Of a DNA stretch of 64,000 bases, positions 22,701 to 35,098 are shown piece by piece; positions within the stretch are counted from its first letter, which is position 1; every line of letters begins with the position of its first letter. The translations under genes and the position numbers were made by a program. Where the stretch lies: contig OZ022499.1 of NCBI GenBank assembly GCA_963989385.1, positions 80,713,903-80,777,902 of the forward strand. Reading direction: 5' to 3'. Source of the DNA: Ctena decussata. Lineage: Eukaryota; Mollusca; Bivalvia; Lucinida; Lucinidae. The notes under the pieces are model-generated. The model was given only the letters and a program-made list of their open reading frames with translations. It made no database searches and was not told where the DNA came from.

Positions 22701-23032
22701 CTACTATATAAAATGAAACTAACAAGTGTGTATTAAATATGTTTTGACGATAAAGTAAATATTAAGACTCTGTAGCTTTATTGTATAAACAAAGGATCAA
22801 TTAGGATGGAATTTTAGCTCTTGCTGATAAACTGATGCAGACGCTTAAATCTCGCTGAGTCTACCTTTGCTATTAATAGTATGCACAATGCGCCTGCGTA
22901 CTTTCGTCCCGGGATGAGAATTACTAGGTACCTAACCTCGTACACGCTGGCGTGTGAGGGGAGGTAATCCAAACTAGGCGATGTTCGGAAGACCTCTTGA
23001 TGGTATGAAGGATCACCGAAGTGGTTACGGGA
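22701..23032. other. Upstream of the DUF6589-like gene
   Basis: This is the 5' flank of the minus-strand gene. The first 100 bases are AT-rich. I see no clear TATA box or initiator that would place a promoter. Confidence 0.3.
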
Positions 23033-23365
23033 CGGTTCGTGCCAAAACCAGTACGTCCCGGGACGTTTCGTCCCAAACGTCATGTTTTACTGGGACGTTT
23101 CGTCCGGGACGTTTCGTCCCACACTTAAATTGACAATATTTTGATACGATATATATTCGGTATTAAAAGAATACTATTACGCTGTTCAGTTTTAATAAAT
23201 TATACATTTTTATATGGTATTAAAACATCTAAATATTACACAGATCGAATATATATCAAGAATGATATTTTTACCGGGACGTTTCGTATGTGCCCTCTTA
23301 CAGATTCCAGCGCAATGAGCATGTAAAAATTCACCATATAGAGTGGGACGGCTCATCCGGGAACT
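23033..23365. mobile_element. GGGACGWWWCGTCCC-rich repeat, ~330 bp
   Basis: Several copies of GGGACGTTTCGTCCC-like palindromes lie at both ends (23033-23129 and 23275-23365) around an AT-rich centre. The same word family recurs inverted at 33556-33671 and at 46008-46085. It behaves as a MITE-like dispersed repeat; the exact borders are uncertain. Confidence 0.5.
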
Positions 23366-24180
23366 TCGAGCGTAACCCATAGCAACCACAGTCCGAGGTG
23401 AAAGCAATCGATAGTCCGCCATTTTGTTTACGGCAGTTGCGATTAACCACCATACAAACAATGCTTAAATAAATGGCATATTATAAGAAACAAGCTCATA
23501 AAACATTTTTTTATTTAATGTATAAGAAGGCAGATAATTCTGCATTTCATATCTGATATGTATCTTATAACAATGTCCGTTGCGTATTTATTTTATCGCA
23601 CTGATTCTGACACATCTCTCTCGCGGTCTGTTGACCTCTGAGTCTAAAGGTACTCCCATACATGAGAGTTCTGCGTTCCAGACATTCATATTTTACGTTT
23701 TTATGCTGTTATTTACGTTTTTGTTATTCTTCGGAACGCGAACTCTCATACGGATATAGCCATAAAGTTTACGCAAGGACCGCGTTGGCTCGACGCGCTG
23801 CTTTTCTCGGCCAAAATTGGACATTTGAAACATCCTCAAATCAAATTACATATATAACTTACATAAGTAATAGTTAAATTCCTCATTCCAACCGAAAATA
23901 TTCAAAAAGTCACCAAAAGAACCTTTAATCCATCCTGATTATGTACCGGCAAGTGTTTATCACGCCATATTGTTTACATTGTCAAATTGAGGTCACCGGC
24001 TATTGGTTAAATCAAAAAGAGGCCACCGGTTATAGGTTAAATCAAAAACATGGATTGGATTTTCTGAAAATTTTGGCGGAAATGGTTAGATTGGCTGAAA
24101 CAGACAGACATACAGAAATTAAGAAATATAGTGACTTGTTAAACCAGAATCTGGCCCAGTGAGAAAATCTACAAGCTAAG
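23366..24180. other. Stretch without a gene
   Basis: No credible ORF. A short direct repeat, GGTTAAATCAAAAA, occurs at about 24004 and 24036, each after a GGCCACCGG-like word. Confidence 0.35.
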
Positions 24181-24782
24181 GGTCCGTGGAAACACCCCAA
24201 ACCACCCCAAAACACCCCAAACCTTTACCAAACCACCCCTATCCAGCCTCCTCGGGTTCACATCACCCCCTCACCCCTCCACACAAACACCAACACTTCT
24301 CCCACCCCATTCCGAAGAGTATCTAGTCCATTTAGATTCAAAATAAAAATAGTACTTCAATAAGTGATTGCCCCATGGTATATATGTATGTAACTACGAG
24401 TTTAAATATTAACAAAAAATAATAATAACAATATAATAAAGTTAATTATTTTGGTACGTTTGTGTATGTCACGCAGGGTTAGAGAGGTGTGTGGGGTGTG
24501 TGTGTGTGGGTGGGGGGGCGACCATTTATACCACCCAAAACCAGCCATCCTGGATACACCTACCCCTAGCGCAGCGGCACATTGATTTTAAGAACGAAGA
24601 AGGGAGGGGAGGAAAAAAAATAGGTTGAATTATACTCGCCAATTGACCTGAGATGTTGGTGTCTTAGTGGGGGAGGGGGTGGGGTTCTGATTTATATCCA
24701 GGGAGGCTTGTTTGGGGTGGTATGAAAGTGGTTTGGAGTGGTTTGGGATGTTTTGGAGTGGTTTGGGGTGTTTCCACGGACC
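24181..24782. mobile_element. MITE with GGTCCGTGGAAACACCCC ends
   Basis: GGTCCGTGGAAACACCCCAA at 24181 is repeated inverted at 24763-24782. The sub-ends carry opposed CCAAACCACCCC / GGTTTGGAGTGG runs. The interior is low complexity (C-rich left, AT-rich centre, G-rich right) with no coding sequence. I did not find a target duplication. Confidence 0.65.
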
Positions 24783-25089
24783 GATTGTATCACACTTGTG
24801 AACATGAAATACAGAAATGTTTATATCATATAGATATCTGTACTTCATATTCAGAAGTATAGGCCTAATACTTAAGAGACACACTCCGCTTTATTTCTCC
24901 CTCAGGGTGAGCTTGAGGTTGGTGATGGTGGTGGAGGGGGGGGGGGGGGGGAGAGCATCAGTACTTGAAGTAGGCATGTGAAACTTTAACAATTTCAGCT
25001 TTTCAAAGCGCTGGATATAGTGGGAAACAAGAGCTTTCCAAACTAAAAATAACTATGACCAAATTGGCAAAGTGGGGAAAAAAGATTAA

Positions 25090-26330
25090 TGTTCTTTACT
25101 GTTACCTGTGTTACCTTTGGTGGTGTAAAATAGACACGCATAATGTAAGTGCAGGGTATCATGTTGCAGATTATCGTCTTTGGGTAAATGGGTAAAGCAG
25201 CTGACACAATACTAACTGTCAGCTTACCCCAACCCTAATACAAGCCATACCGGTAACTCCAAAGCATTAGTACTGTGATATGTGCATGACCCTGTGGCCC
25301 CAAAACGGTACTCTTATTCTACATTACAAGCTCCAATCATTTTATATAAGAATGTATGGCATACAGGATGAAACTTAAATGTGGTTTGATACTTATCTTA
25401 CAAAAAGAAGGCAACAGATCTCAGTTAATAATACTCAGATTTTAAGGAAATTTCATATGGTGTACCACAAGGCTCAATTTTAGGACCACTTTTATTTTTG
25501 CTATTTATTAATGATCTTCCTTTGTACACTGTAAATGTTTCTACTGATCTCTATGCAGATGATACAGCTTTGTATGATATTCAGGATTCAGTGGAACAGA
25601 TTGAAACACCTAGAGACTGCGATAGACAATCTTAATATCTGGTGTCAAAATAATGGAATGTTTAACCAAGATAAAAAAAAAAACCAACAGGTAACAGGGG
25701 TAACACTGACTGTAGCAAATTTAAGTCACAGACAGAGAATATAAAGATTTATAATTGTTAAATGAGTTTACAGAATAACACTGGCTATATATCATACTTT
25801 AATCTAACCCCAAATCTAGTACTACAGCGTTACATCTGTTACCTGTGTTACCTTTGGTATTGAAAAGTAGATAGATATAATGTGAATGCATGGTATCTGG
25901 TGGCAGGTGTTAATGACGTAGAATATTAAAGTGTACCTTATCTGGATAACAGGGTAGTGCAGGTAACACAATACTTACGCTTGTGAGTAAGGGTTAGTAT
26001 TGGGGTAGGGATAACCGTAAGGTGGGAATTAGTATTGTAATCTAACCCTAGTTCTAATACTGTAGTATTATCGCTGTTGCCTGTGTTACCTTGAGTAATG
26101 AAAAGTATATGTACATAATGTAAATGCATGGTATCAGGTGGCAAATGTTTATAATTTAGAATAGGAATACCGTATTTGAGTAACAAGGTATGTAAACACA
26201 TCCGACTTTAAATAAAATTTGTATCTGTATCTGGTAACACAATAATAACCCAAACCCAGCTCCAATCCTAATACTAACCCCTAACCTTAATTCAGTAGTG
26301 TCCCTAATGTTACCCGTGTTTCCTTAGATA
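25090..26330. repeat. Direct repeats with TTACCTGTGTTACC
   Basis: Similar units start near 25098, 25833 and 26072, with a fourth partial near 26305. Each has CTGTGTTACCTT, about 30 bases, then AATGTAAGTGCAGGGTATCA or a variant. The last two full units are about 240 bp apart. A LINE fragment lies between the first and second. Confidence 0.5.
25330..25690 (+). pseudogene. Non-LTR reverse transcriptase fragment
   Basis: One frame reads [20 protein letters not shown], followed by [20 protein letters not shown], the RT palm with YADD. The upstream block ([17 protein letters not shown]) and the downstream block ([20 protein letters not shown]) are in other frames, so at least two frameshifts have broken it. 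It ends in an A-run. It is a dead LINE piece of the same broad class as at 5243. Confidence 0.75.
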
Positions 26331-27319
26331 AAGGAAAATAAACCAAACTGGGTAAAGAGATGTACTTTCAGGACATATATGAATCCATTTGTTGAAAATA
26401 TATATATCACACTAGACTGTACAGAAAATTAACATCAGATGTTATTCATATTAAGAACTTAAGATAGAATAAAACTAATAATTATACCTAGTTAATAAAA
26501 AGGAATCAGTTGCAACATGCATCCTGATAGAAGCTGAATAGATTAGATGAAAATAAAGCAAAGTATTTAAAGAGAACCACTTATACATTATAAAAAGCTT
26601 ATTTAGCTTTATAAATCAAAGATAAATCTTCAGGCATTAGTTTCATTTTTGTAGAATGGGTCATTAGCTTATTGTTTTTGTTTTATTTTTTAATTTCCTA
26701 TTCCTTTTTTTTTCAATTTCTTATTCCCTTGGCCTGAACATACTCAGTAAATTAGTGCTGTCATTAAATATTGATAAAAATAAATTCGTCCAAAAAATAT
26801 CCAATTCCAAGTCTTTATGATAATCAAATGTCACGTGACTATGTAGTCAACACAAATGGCGGCTGAAGCGTGATTTAAGTGAAAGCTCTTATTCATTTGG
26901 AGAATTGTGACAACAGAAAAGGTAAGATGGCATTTTTATCAAAGATTTCAACTTATTAGGACCTCAGACATAGCACTGACTCAAAACACATTGGGTAGTC
27001 ACGGAATACCGAAATTTTGAAAGTGCGATACGGACATGTATAGGGTCCGTGTTAGACGTTGCATGCACAACTATAGAAGGTAAAATATAAATGAGTGCAT
27101 GCGGACGTCTAACTTGTTGGACTAAGTCTAAAGGGTACCCTGATTTAAATTTATTAAATATCATTAAATCAGTCCTTTCCGAATATTTTTGGTGGAAATA
27201 AACAACAATAAATTAAAGAATTAGATCTTTGTTATTTTTTTTGACAAATTCGGCTCTTTTGGGGTGTTAGGTCAACTTAGGTGACCTCTTGAAAATAGGT
27301 CAACTTTGAGGTCGTATCT
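26331..27319. other. Stretch without a confirmed gene; possible 5' exon near 26830
   Basis: CACGTGAC at 26832-26839, an ATGGCGGCTGAAGCGTGA mini-ORF at about 26857, and AAAAG|GTAAGATGG near 26920 look like a transcription start with a non-coding first exon on the plus strand. This is only a resemblance. A poly-T tract lies at 26705. Confidence 0.25.
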
Positions 27320-27769
27320 CCGTGTTTTCTGGGTTCGACGACTTACCGAAATAACCGGAATAATCGAAATACCGAAATAACTACCGAAATACCGGAATAA
27401 CCGACGATTTACCGAAATAACCTTAGAAAATACCAAAATAACCATTATTTATGTATTACGTTGTCATTTTTATGAGATATTTATAAAATTACTTTGTATT
27501 CATGACTTCTGATGATCATTTTTATTTCAAAATAAATATTATAATTAATAGGCTTAAATAATTTTAACCTTGTAAAATGGTGGTAAGATTTTGTGGGGCC
27601 GTTAGTCAATACTGAAAACTCCATTCGGCTAAACCCAAATTGTCCATACAATACAGGTTTGTTTTTCAAGGTTTTTTCTCGCTTCTCAATATAACATCGT
27701 ATGAATTTCAGACAAATATGAGTTGGAATTTTCATTTTAGTTATGAGAGAAAAATGTTTTCGGGCGGAC

Positions 27770-28165
27770 GTACGTACGGACGCCAGGCTCATCGCTATAT
27801 TCCCGGACCTTTCGTTCGGGCCACAAAACATACAGAGAGAGATGTCCGGACGCCAGGCTCATCTCCATTTGTTCGGGTGACAGAGAAAGAGAGAGAGAGA
27901 GAGATAGAGAGAGGGGGGGGGGAGAGAGAATTCAAGTTATGAGATGAGAAAAATGTTTTCGGACGGAATTACGGACGCCAGGCTCATCGCTATATTCCTG
28001 GACCTTTCGTTCGGGCGACAAAAACATAGAGAGAGAGAGAGAGAGAGGGGGGAGGGAGAGACAGAGAGAGCAGACGAGAAAGTGTTTTCGGACGGACGCC
28101 AGGCTCATCTCCATTACCCCCATTACTTTTGCTCGGGCGACAGAGAGAGAGAGAGAAAGAGAGGA
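27770..28165. repeat. Three decayed tandem units with GA microsatellites
   Basis: GACGCCAGGCTCATC occurs four times (about 27780, 27849, 27972, 28096), usually followed within 60 bases by an (AGAG)n run. The pattern suggests tandem growth of a 120-190-bp unit. The ORFs across it are artefacts of the repeat. Confidence 0.6.
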
Positions 28166-28564
28166 TTTTGTTGTTGTTGTGTTTTCTTCATAAAAACGGA
28201 AACCGGGAGATACTGTATTAATAATTAATTATGGAATGCGCATCAGTCGCCGATGACTATTAAACGTTAGATCTCTTCAACTCTGATTAACAATCGGCCC
28301 GGTAGAAGTGAACTATTGTTAAAAGGGCAGTAAAAGCCATATCATGATACAAGAGCATGCGCATGCTTTTAGGTAAATGAGTAAACTTTGTAATTTGCCA
28401 GATTTACAAAGCCCATGCAAAAGAGGGTTTTTACTTTTTATGGAATGAATTTGCTCCGCGTATGCCGTGACCAAGCAATGACAGGAATGCATACGATCGG
28501 ACTGAAGTTAACTAAAAACTGCTAGAAAAGTGGAATTACTTGTGCATGTTCTTTTTAAGTAATT

Positions 28565-28760
28565 GCAGACAGTGGGTGAAGCGCTGGCCTACTGATCTAG
28601 CGGACCGGGTTCGAATCCCGCTTGAGACGAGAATCTTTCCTACCGTAAACGGGGTACCATTGCACACAGCCTTTCATTATCAACTTCCCATCGTCCTGAT
28701 ATGACTGAAATACTGTTGAAAAAGACGTAAAATCGCAAGTCATCCATCCATCTACAGGAC
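28565..28760 (+). mobile_element. SINE fragment (third family)
   Basis: A tRNA-like 3' half with B box GGGTTCGAATCCCGC (28608-28621) is followed by a non-tRNA tail (CTTTCATTATCAACTTCCC, CGTCCTGATATGACTGAAA, AAAAGACGTAAAA). The A-box part is degraded. Confidence 0.55.
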
Positions 28761-28876
28761 GAAAATACGAACATGCATTGTAAAAGAAAAAGATATACGT
28801 AAATGTTGCAAAAAAAACTGTATAAGATAGAAAACTTAATAAACAACTTTGCTCTTATTTCGCATTCAATTTCTTG

Positions 28877-29419
28877 TAAGGTAGGTTCCTGTAATTTGGA
28901 ATGCATCATAATTTTGATGATCTTTCATCCAAGTTGTTGGAAAGCACTTATGAAAGGGAATGAATAAGTTTCACTGAAAAGTGTAAATCAAAAAGTATTA
29001 GAAAAGTTGCTTTGCAAGGGATTTCCTAACTCTGCTTCGCACACCAGTTAGCGCTATTTTTAGTTCCCGCCAAAAATAGATAACGCAGCTGACGTCATGC
29101 TGCATTGCATTTTGGGATAGTTTTAACCCATCCGCCATGCCAGGACCTCAAGGAGAGCTCACGGTAAGGGAAAATTGACCTTTGGAGAATGGCATCAGAA
29201 CTCGCGCACTTATAGACATAATAAACATAGTTATTTTTAGAACTAGAATTCCAACGAAAGAAAATAAACCAAAAGGGAAAACGACTATTTTCTTCAACAT
29301 CTGACGAGTTTCTCAGTAGCAACAAATTCAGAAAAAAGAGAATTCAATACTGCTCAGAAAAAGACGAAATTATTTTGTGGACATAATTGTTATCGCTAGT
29401 CCAGGAACCTACCTTTAAA
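28877..29419 (+). mobile_element. MITE, AGGTAGGTTCCTG family, complete
   Basis: The ends AAGGTAGGTTCCTG (28877) and CAGGAACCTACCTT (29404-29417) are inverted repeats, with TA next to both ends, as expected for a TA target. Bases 28877-29177 match 1-306 inverted. It has no coding sequence. Confidence 0.65.
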
Positions 29420-31070
29420 GCAAAATCAGAATACAGTCATTTACCATATTTAAACTTTAAATGTCATTGTCCCGTAAACTTTTGGGACAGTGCTATAAAA
29501 GTTTGCTTATATTGAATACTAGTAGACTGATGAATAGTACAAAAACTTTGCTTTAATTTTGCATTCATTTTTTTGTTCTTTTGCTTTAAAGAAATTCTAT
29601 GCGGATCTAATTTACGGTATTGTACAGTCTTCAGTTTTCATATTTAAACTTTACAGTGCTGCCCGTATTTTGCGGTACAAAGCAGGCCCAGTAGGCACAC
29701 ATGATTGAATCAACGTTGAATCAACGTCATGACGTTGCATCAAGGTTGAATCAAGGCTGATTCAGTTTTGTGTGTCAAGTGGGAGGGCAGCCAGTTTGCA
29801 TGCATTTTACCGTAACATTTACGTGCTTTTTTCTCCTCAAAGTTAGAGTGAAAAACAAAAAAGAATACCTTTTTAGAGACTGTTCAGCGTCGAGCCTACC
29901 ACCAATAAAGCAACAATTCGGACAGTAAAAGTTCATGAGATGCTTGTCCCATGACTTTAGAACAGAGTCAGACATAGGAACACAGGAAGCATGAGTTCAT
30001 CTTTCGCAGCCAAATATTGAATGCATTTGCAGGAACAGGGTTCCATACATACAACACATGGATATGATGCAGCCACTGTTGCTATATCAGTGAGGAATAT
30101 CTTGCTTCAGTTCAGTTCAGTTAGAATTCTCCTAACGACGTTCCCCAAGTGGCTCAGCGGTACGTATCCACAGCCGCACTAACTTAGCGCCGTGTGTCCG
30201 TCCAAAATATCTTGCTTTGATGTTTTTATACAAGATGCTTGTTATGCAAATTATAATCCCCAGGTTGAGTTGCTTATTTTCGTCTTTAATTATGTCCGAT
30301 GCCGCTCTCAGCTCAGCCGCTAATTAAACATGTAAAGACCATCGGCTTTAATTGGACGTAAAAAGCAACACTGCTCTGAATTAATTTTATTTAAGCTTAA
30401 AATCGTTCATACTTAATTATCCATGTTCAATGTTATGATATTTATGCGCCTTTGCTTATCCTATGCTCATATTTCTTTAAAAATGTTGGCTATTATGGTA
30501 TTTACAAAAAAAGTTTTGGTTATTTTGGTATTTTCTTGGTTATTTCGGCGAATCGCCTTATTTTCATAGTCATTATATATCAACCGTTTTCTACATTATG
30601 ACAGCGGCGATATGTATTTTTTGATAGGAAATTATACTGTAAAAATATATAAAACAAATAAATTTGAATAAAAGTGAAAATGGAATGGAATAAAAACATA
30701 CTACTCTAATACAACCCTCTATAGTTTGTTAAAATATCGCACAGAGAATATAGCTTGTACGGGTTTTCAAATTGTATACATTTACTTTTTTATATCCCCT
30801 CATGCCCATCATCTTTTATGAACCAAAAATATATATTTTATATTAAACAATCAAAAATGTATAGTTTATGTATATGTGGGATAGATAAATAAATGAAATA
30901 TTGTGTATTTAAATGATACGGAATACAAGTTTAAGGAAACCCGGGGACTTTAAAAAAAGGAAACATATACCAGCTCAATCCAAAAAAAAGTTCTAATATA
31001 GTACAAGTCTAACGCAATGAATTAATTTAGGGTAATAATCATTGAAATAGTATATTCTTAGTCAATAATA
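29420..31070. other. Interior of the 3.9-kb element, no gene
   Basis: AT-rich. Near 29706-29760 the words TTGAATCAACGTTGAATCAAC and TGACGTTGCATCAAGG form a short direct/inverted cluster. Bases 30480-30555 hold a third GGTTATTTTGGTATTTT block related to the TIRs. A weak tRNA-like piece lies at 30145-30185. Confidence 0.4.
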
Positions 31071-31208
31071 TATGTGATAATTATGGTTATTTTGGTATTT
31101 TCTAAGGTTATTTCGGTAAATCGTCGGTTATTCCGGTATTTCGGTAGTTATTTCGGTATTTCGGTTATTCCGGTTATTTTGGTAAGTCGTCGTACCGGTG
31201 TTTTCTGG

Positions 31209-32384
31209 ATGAGACCACGGTAGATTCTCTCGGTCATCCCCAGCAAGTGAAACTGAGTGTAAATTTAGAATTCTACACATTTGCGCATTTTCGCGATTTC
31301 AACGCAAATAAATATATTGGACTATAACAGTTCAGTAACGGAAATGTTGCTGCATAGCGAGGATGTGTATTGGCTCAATACTAGTCCCGATCCTCTGACG
31401 TTACGTTTCGCTTCACAAAGAGGTAGCGATGTGTAAGAAGCTACGGAGGGCCCTGTGTACAGGTCTAGCTCAATACACGCAGAAGTATGTGTTTTAGCAT
31501 ACCTCTGATTTGCCTCTTGTAAATAATTTTGATGGAATATTTTTTATTGGGAATCTTAAATTCTAAATTTGGTACCGCACAAAACGACATTATGGCTAAA
31601 TATGACGAGTCGTCTCGTGAAGAGATAGGTTGAATTTTTGCTATTTGATCAATGAATTTCCTGACCCTCTCGTTTTCAAAGTAATGTAAATTTTTATTTC
31701 TTGATCAATTTTAATGATGAAAACACGTTTTGCTTTGTCTTCGATTCAATAGGTATATATTTGACAGATTAAAAACGTCTGGGTATTTGAAAAAGAACGT
31801 CTGCCATTGCTAAGAAAGTGTCAACTTTTGACAAGTGACATCTTGTGTATTCCTTACTCGCATAGTATGACATATCGGGTATTTTACTTTCTTTGCAGAA
31901 GTTTCCATTTCTACTTTCGCTGAATACACGATAAGTGAACATTTAGCAAAAATGAAAAAGAAAATGTCAGAATAAAAAATAGGAATTATTAATAATAAAA
32001 CGATGCTAAATCGGATAGCCAAGTTCTAGTCAACTAGTATATTCCACGGATATGGAAAATCCAATGTTTTTATTTGATTCGTGACAAAATTGCATCTGGC
32101 ACACATTTTCTATGTTTTATTCGTCATAAAAAAGTTAAATTGGGATATCAGAGATTATTCCGAACTATAAATAGAGAAAAATATAGGAAATCTTAGCACA
32201 AATAGCGGTTGCTACGATGTTTGTTTTCACCTCCGATGCTCGTTGCTATGGGCTGTGACGTCATCCCGTCCGATTCTATAGCATGTCCAACTCACAAAGC
32301 AGCAAAAATAAAAAAAAACACTATTAAAATTTATGTTAAATATATTTTCTTATACAATAAAATACTAGATAGGGCCCAAAATCG
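31209..32384. other. Stretch without a gene
   Basis: AT-rich with short ORFs only. A TGACGTCA word (CRE-like) lies near 32258; without a gene nearby I do not call it regulatory. Confidence 0.35.
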
Positions 32385-33468
32385 GCACCACTTTCCACCC
32401 CTTAGCATTTGTTGCCTCCTAGAGTAAGGGGACATGGCTTCGCACAGGGCATGGCTTCGCACACCTACGGGATTATTTAGTATGTGTCAGTCATCAGTTG
32501 TCTGAACATCATTTTGTTTTGCAAATATTTCAAGGTTGTATAAATGAAGGCTTTTGACATTACTTTCGCGTGCAGTGCATCACGTGCATTTTGGCGCCAA
32601 AATTTTTAAAACATTCAGATCAAAGTCGGGAAAGTTTAACAATTTTGGAACAGGCAATATTATTGATTGCACACTTTCGAAATTTGGCTCCTGAGGTGTT
32701 ATTGAAATTGTCTTTTGCTCTCTTCAGAATACAAAGTGCACAATCATCAAAACCTATGCTGGTTGTATAGACACCAAAGATTTTCCTTGCTACGGGGTGT
32801 GAATTTTGTCCGTCACTTTTATAAGAAACGTCCGCCTATTATTTTTAGCTGTCATCCTATTTTGTCATAAGTCGACTATAAAATTACACAGTCGACATCT
32901 GATGGATTCAACAACAAATTGTCAGTCACTTATTAACCAGTGTTTTAAAATCAAATAAAATTCTGAAAATCGACGATTTTTTGTCTTTCCATTTATGAGG
33001 GAACATTGACATTATACTATTACCTTGTAAACTATAGATAAAAATAGGATATTAGCTGTTGTTTTATGGTTTTCATTTACTGGGTCTAAGGTGTATGACA
33101 CAATATTCAAAGGCGTCTAGAATGCTTCTATTTCCTGCTAGAAGAGGTGTGCGAAGCCATGTCCCCATATACCCAAAATATCACGTAGAACTGCACTACA
33201 TATTACGGCACGTGCTTCTAATGACGTCAGGGTCTGAGACCAAATATTTTCATACTTAACTACCAGAAAGAGTCAAGGTATATTATAATATGTAGAATCA
33301 GGTGTTATGTTACAAGCTTTGTTAGCCAATGCTGCAAAAGTCATAAAAGTGTGCGAAACCATGTCCCCTTACTCTATATATAAGTGGTTCAGATATTTCC
33401 CAGCTCGTTACCAGCTGTTACCATTGCTATATAGAGGGTAACAAATGCTAAATGGTGGAAAGTGGTGC
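32385..33468. mobile_element. Nested TIR elements: outer pair and inner 951-bp element
   Basis: Outer arms GCACCACTTTCCACC...AGCATTTGTT at 32385-32420 and 33433-33468 are inverted. Inside them, AGTAAGGGGACATGGCTTCG (32423) and its complement (33349-33373) bound a 951-bp element. The word GTGTGCGAAGCCATGTCCCC appears again inside at about 33147. Bases 33098-33284 recur inverted at 63834-64000. No protein is encoded. Confidence 0.6.
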
Positions 33469-33555
33469 ATATATGTAAAATACATATCACAAGCTATTCC
33501 AAAATTCACATGTAAATGAAAAAATGAATAAAAATATACTTTTGGCATAAAACAT

Positions 33556-33671
33556 TGCATGGGACGAATCGTCCCGAAAAGTGGGACGAAACGTCCCGGA
33601 CGAAAAATTGGGACGAATCGTCCCGGACGAAACGTCCCGGTACGAACTGGTTTTGGCACGAAACGTCCCGC
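33556..33671. repeat. GGGACGAAACGTCCC array
   Basis: Five or more overlapping copies of GGGACGAATCGTCCC / GGGACGAAACGTCCC, ending in GGTTTTGGCACGAAACGTCC, which is the inverted match of 23029-23070. Part of the same dispersed family. Confidence 0.6.
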
Positions 33672-34184
33672 TCACAACACCTGTTTCAGCGTTTGCCGCA
33701 GTCAAACTGAAGCATCGATCGTGATACCGGTCTGCATCAGCCCTGCAAATTCGTGAATGTGTTGTGTAAATGTAAACGTGAATGACAAAACGATAAAGAA
33801 ATAGTGCCTTGAAAAAATATCACAAAGTCAATTGAATCTAAAAAGTATCTTGCAGTTTGTACTGGTAGTGTCCGCGTACTGATCGAGTCTGTCTACTGTG
33901 ACTGTTTCAGTGTCTTCTGCTATAAGTGAAAAAACTGGTAACATTTTAAAGACATACATGTAAAATCCAGTCACATTTCACATGAAAAACAAAGTCACAT
34001 CTCACATGGAAAAGACCATGTCAAATCAGTTACAATGACATGAAGCCGACCTGGGTATATATGGCTAGACTTTGAGACGAAAACAGCTTTTTCTCAGATA
34101 ATTTGGGTGAATGGATCACCTTTATGTTTTTCTGCCAGTTTTACAAAGTAGAAACAGTTTTCGTGACTTCCTTTCTTCCTTTAG
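33672..34184. other. Stretch without a gene
   Basis: No supported coding region. CATGTAAAATCCAGTCACATTTCA and variants form a short degenerate repeat at 33956-34035. Confidence 0.35.
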
Positions 34185-34405
34185 GTCCTAACCTCCTTAG
34201 AGGACATCAGGCGTGGTTTGGTTTGAGAGTGCAAAAGGGGGTGAATCGAAAGAGCCCTGCTAAAATTGAGTTTACCCCTGTTGATACGGGGCCAAACAAA
34301 AAAATAAAAAGAACTGAATTCAGAGTTGTTTCACTGGAAAGTGTATCCAATACACTTTTAGCTCTAGAATGGATTTCAGCTAATTTCTGTATAGATCTAA
34401 TTTGA
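34185..34405 (+). CDS. Possible isolated terminal exon, unknown protein
   Basis: A strong polypyrimidine tract and acceptor (CTTTCTTCCTTTAG|GTCC) precede 73 open codons reading GPNLLRGHQAWFGLRVQKGV, then RKSPAKIEFTPVDTGPNKK and SVSNTLLALEWISANF, ending at a stop at 34405. The composition is protein-like, unlike the ORFs of the repeats nearby. I do not recognise the family. A weak donor in ANF|C (phase 1) could splice to the phase-1 acceptor of the hAT-like gene at 56011, but this is only compatible, not shown. Confidence 0.3.
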
Positions 34406-34907
34406 TTTTTGTCAATGATGATTCTTTTACTAGTTAATGTTTTGTTAAAAATTCAGAAATATTCTGAAACAAGGATAGTTTACTTTAGAGATAACTTTCC
34501 TTATTTTTCAATGAAAACATATGTTGTAAACCCCTCCTCAGAATAGTAACAGTTACTAACAGAGGGTCAGAACATGTTTTCGCAGAGAAATAAGAAAAAT
34601 AATCATTGAATTATCCCTCTTACCCTATCTTATCTGGAGTTTCGTGAATTTAAACTCTATATACATGATACATATTTAAGCCTTTGCTGCTGGTCAGCAC
34701 TGGTTTTTGATTTTCTACCTATTATAATTTCTGTTAATAACTTAAAAAGTTCATTTACATTGTCAAGAGAAAAGCATTCCGCAGACATAGATGAAAAGTT
34801 GCTGAGCTTTCTGTGGACTTTGTAATTTTATAGAAAACACCACAGTAATATCACAGAAGGCTTATATTATACCAGTACATTTTGTCTATTCATCAGTGGG
34901 TGTGTGT

Positions 34908-34938
<31 letters not shown>

Positions 34939-35098
34939 GGGGGGGCAGGGGGCTGATCTAAATCTTAGCTCTTCACACAGATATGGCTGAAGTTTTCTCC
35001 TGATGTGTGTACCATGTTAATCCTTACAAATGCCCCTGCTCTAATAACCTCTCCCCCTGCCTCTTTTCAGAAAAAAATGCTATATTAGTTGCATGAAT
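34406..35098. repeat. No gene; GT and poly-G tract
   Basis: A (GT)n run at 34897-34922 goes straight into a G-run of more than 20 bases (34923-34945). The rest is AT-rich without a gene. Confidence 0.55.

Larger units (their letters stand above)
27333..31194. mobile_element. 3.9-kb element with CCGAAATAA-rich TIRs
   Basis: The left end (27333-27450) and the right end (31078-31194) are inverted copies at about 90% identity, starting TTCGACGACTTACC / TACGACGACTTACC and built from ACCGAAATA words. CCGTGTTTTCTGG (27320-27332) and CCGGTGTTTTCTGG (31195-31208) lie directly outside, like a 13-14-bp target duplication with one indel. The interior has GA microsatellites, a SINE head, a MITE and AT-rich DNA, and no transposase. 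Confidence 0.6.

Noticed and set aside
27640..28228. Several ORFs near the GA tracts
   Set aside because: They arise from tandem units and (GA)n runs that keep frames open on both strands.
1..29177. A giant 29-kb transposon with 300-bp TIRs (1-306 and 28877-29177) carrying the RecQ-like and DUF6589-like genes
   Set aside because: The 28877 copy is one half of a complete 540-bp MITE with its own inverted ends (28877-29419), and the left copy lies 3' of where the missing RecQ exons must be. Two MITE copies in opposite orientation explain the match.
23029..33671. A 10.6-kb element with GGGACG-rich TIRs
   Set aside because: The same word family occurs at 46 kb too, each site is palindromic by itself, and no flanking duplication links the two. 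They are better read as separate copies.
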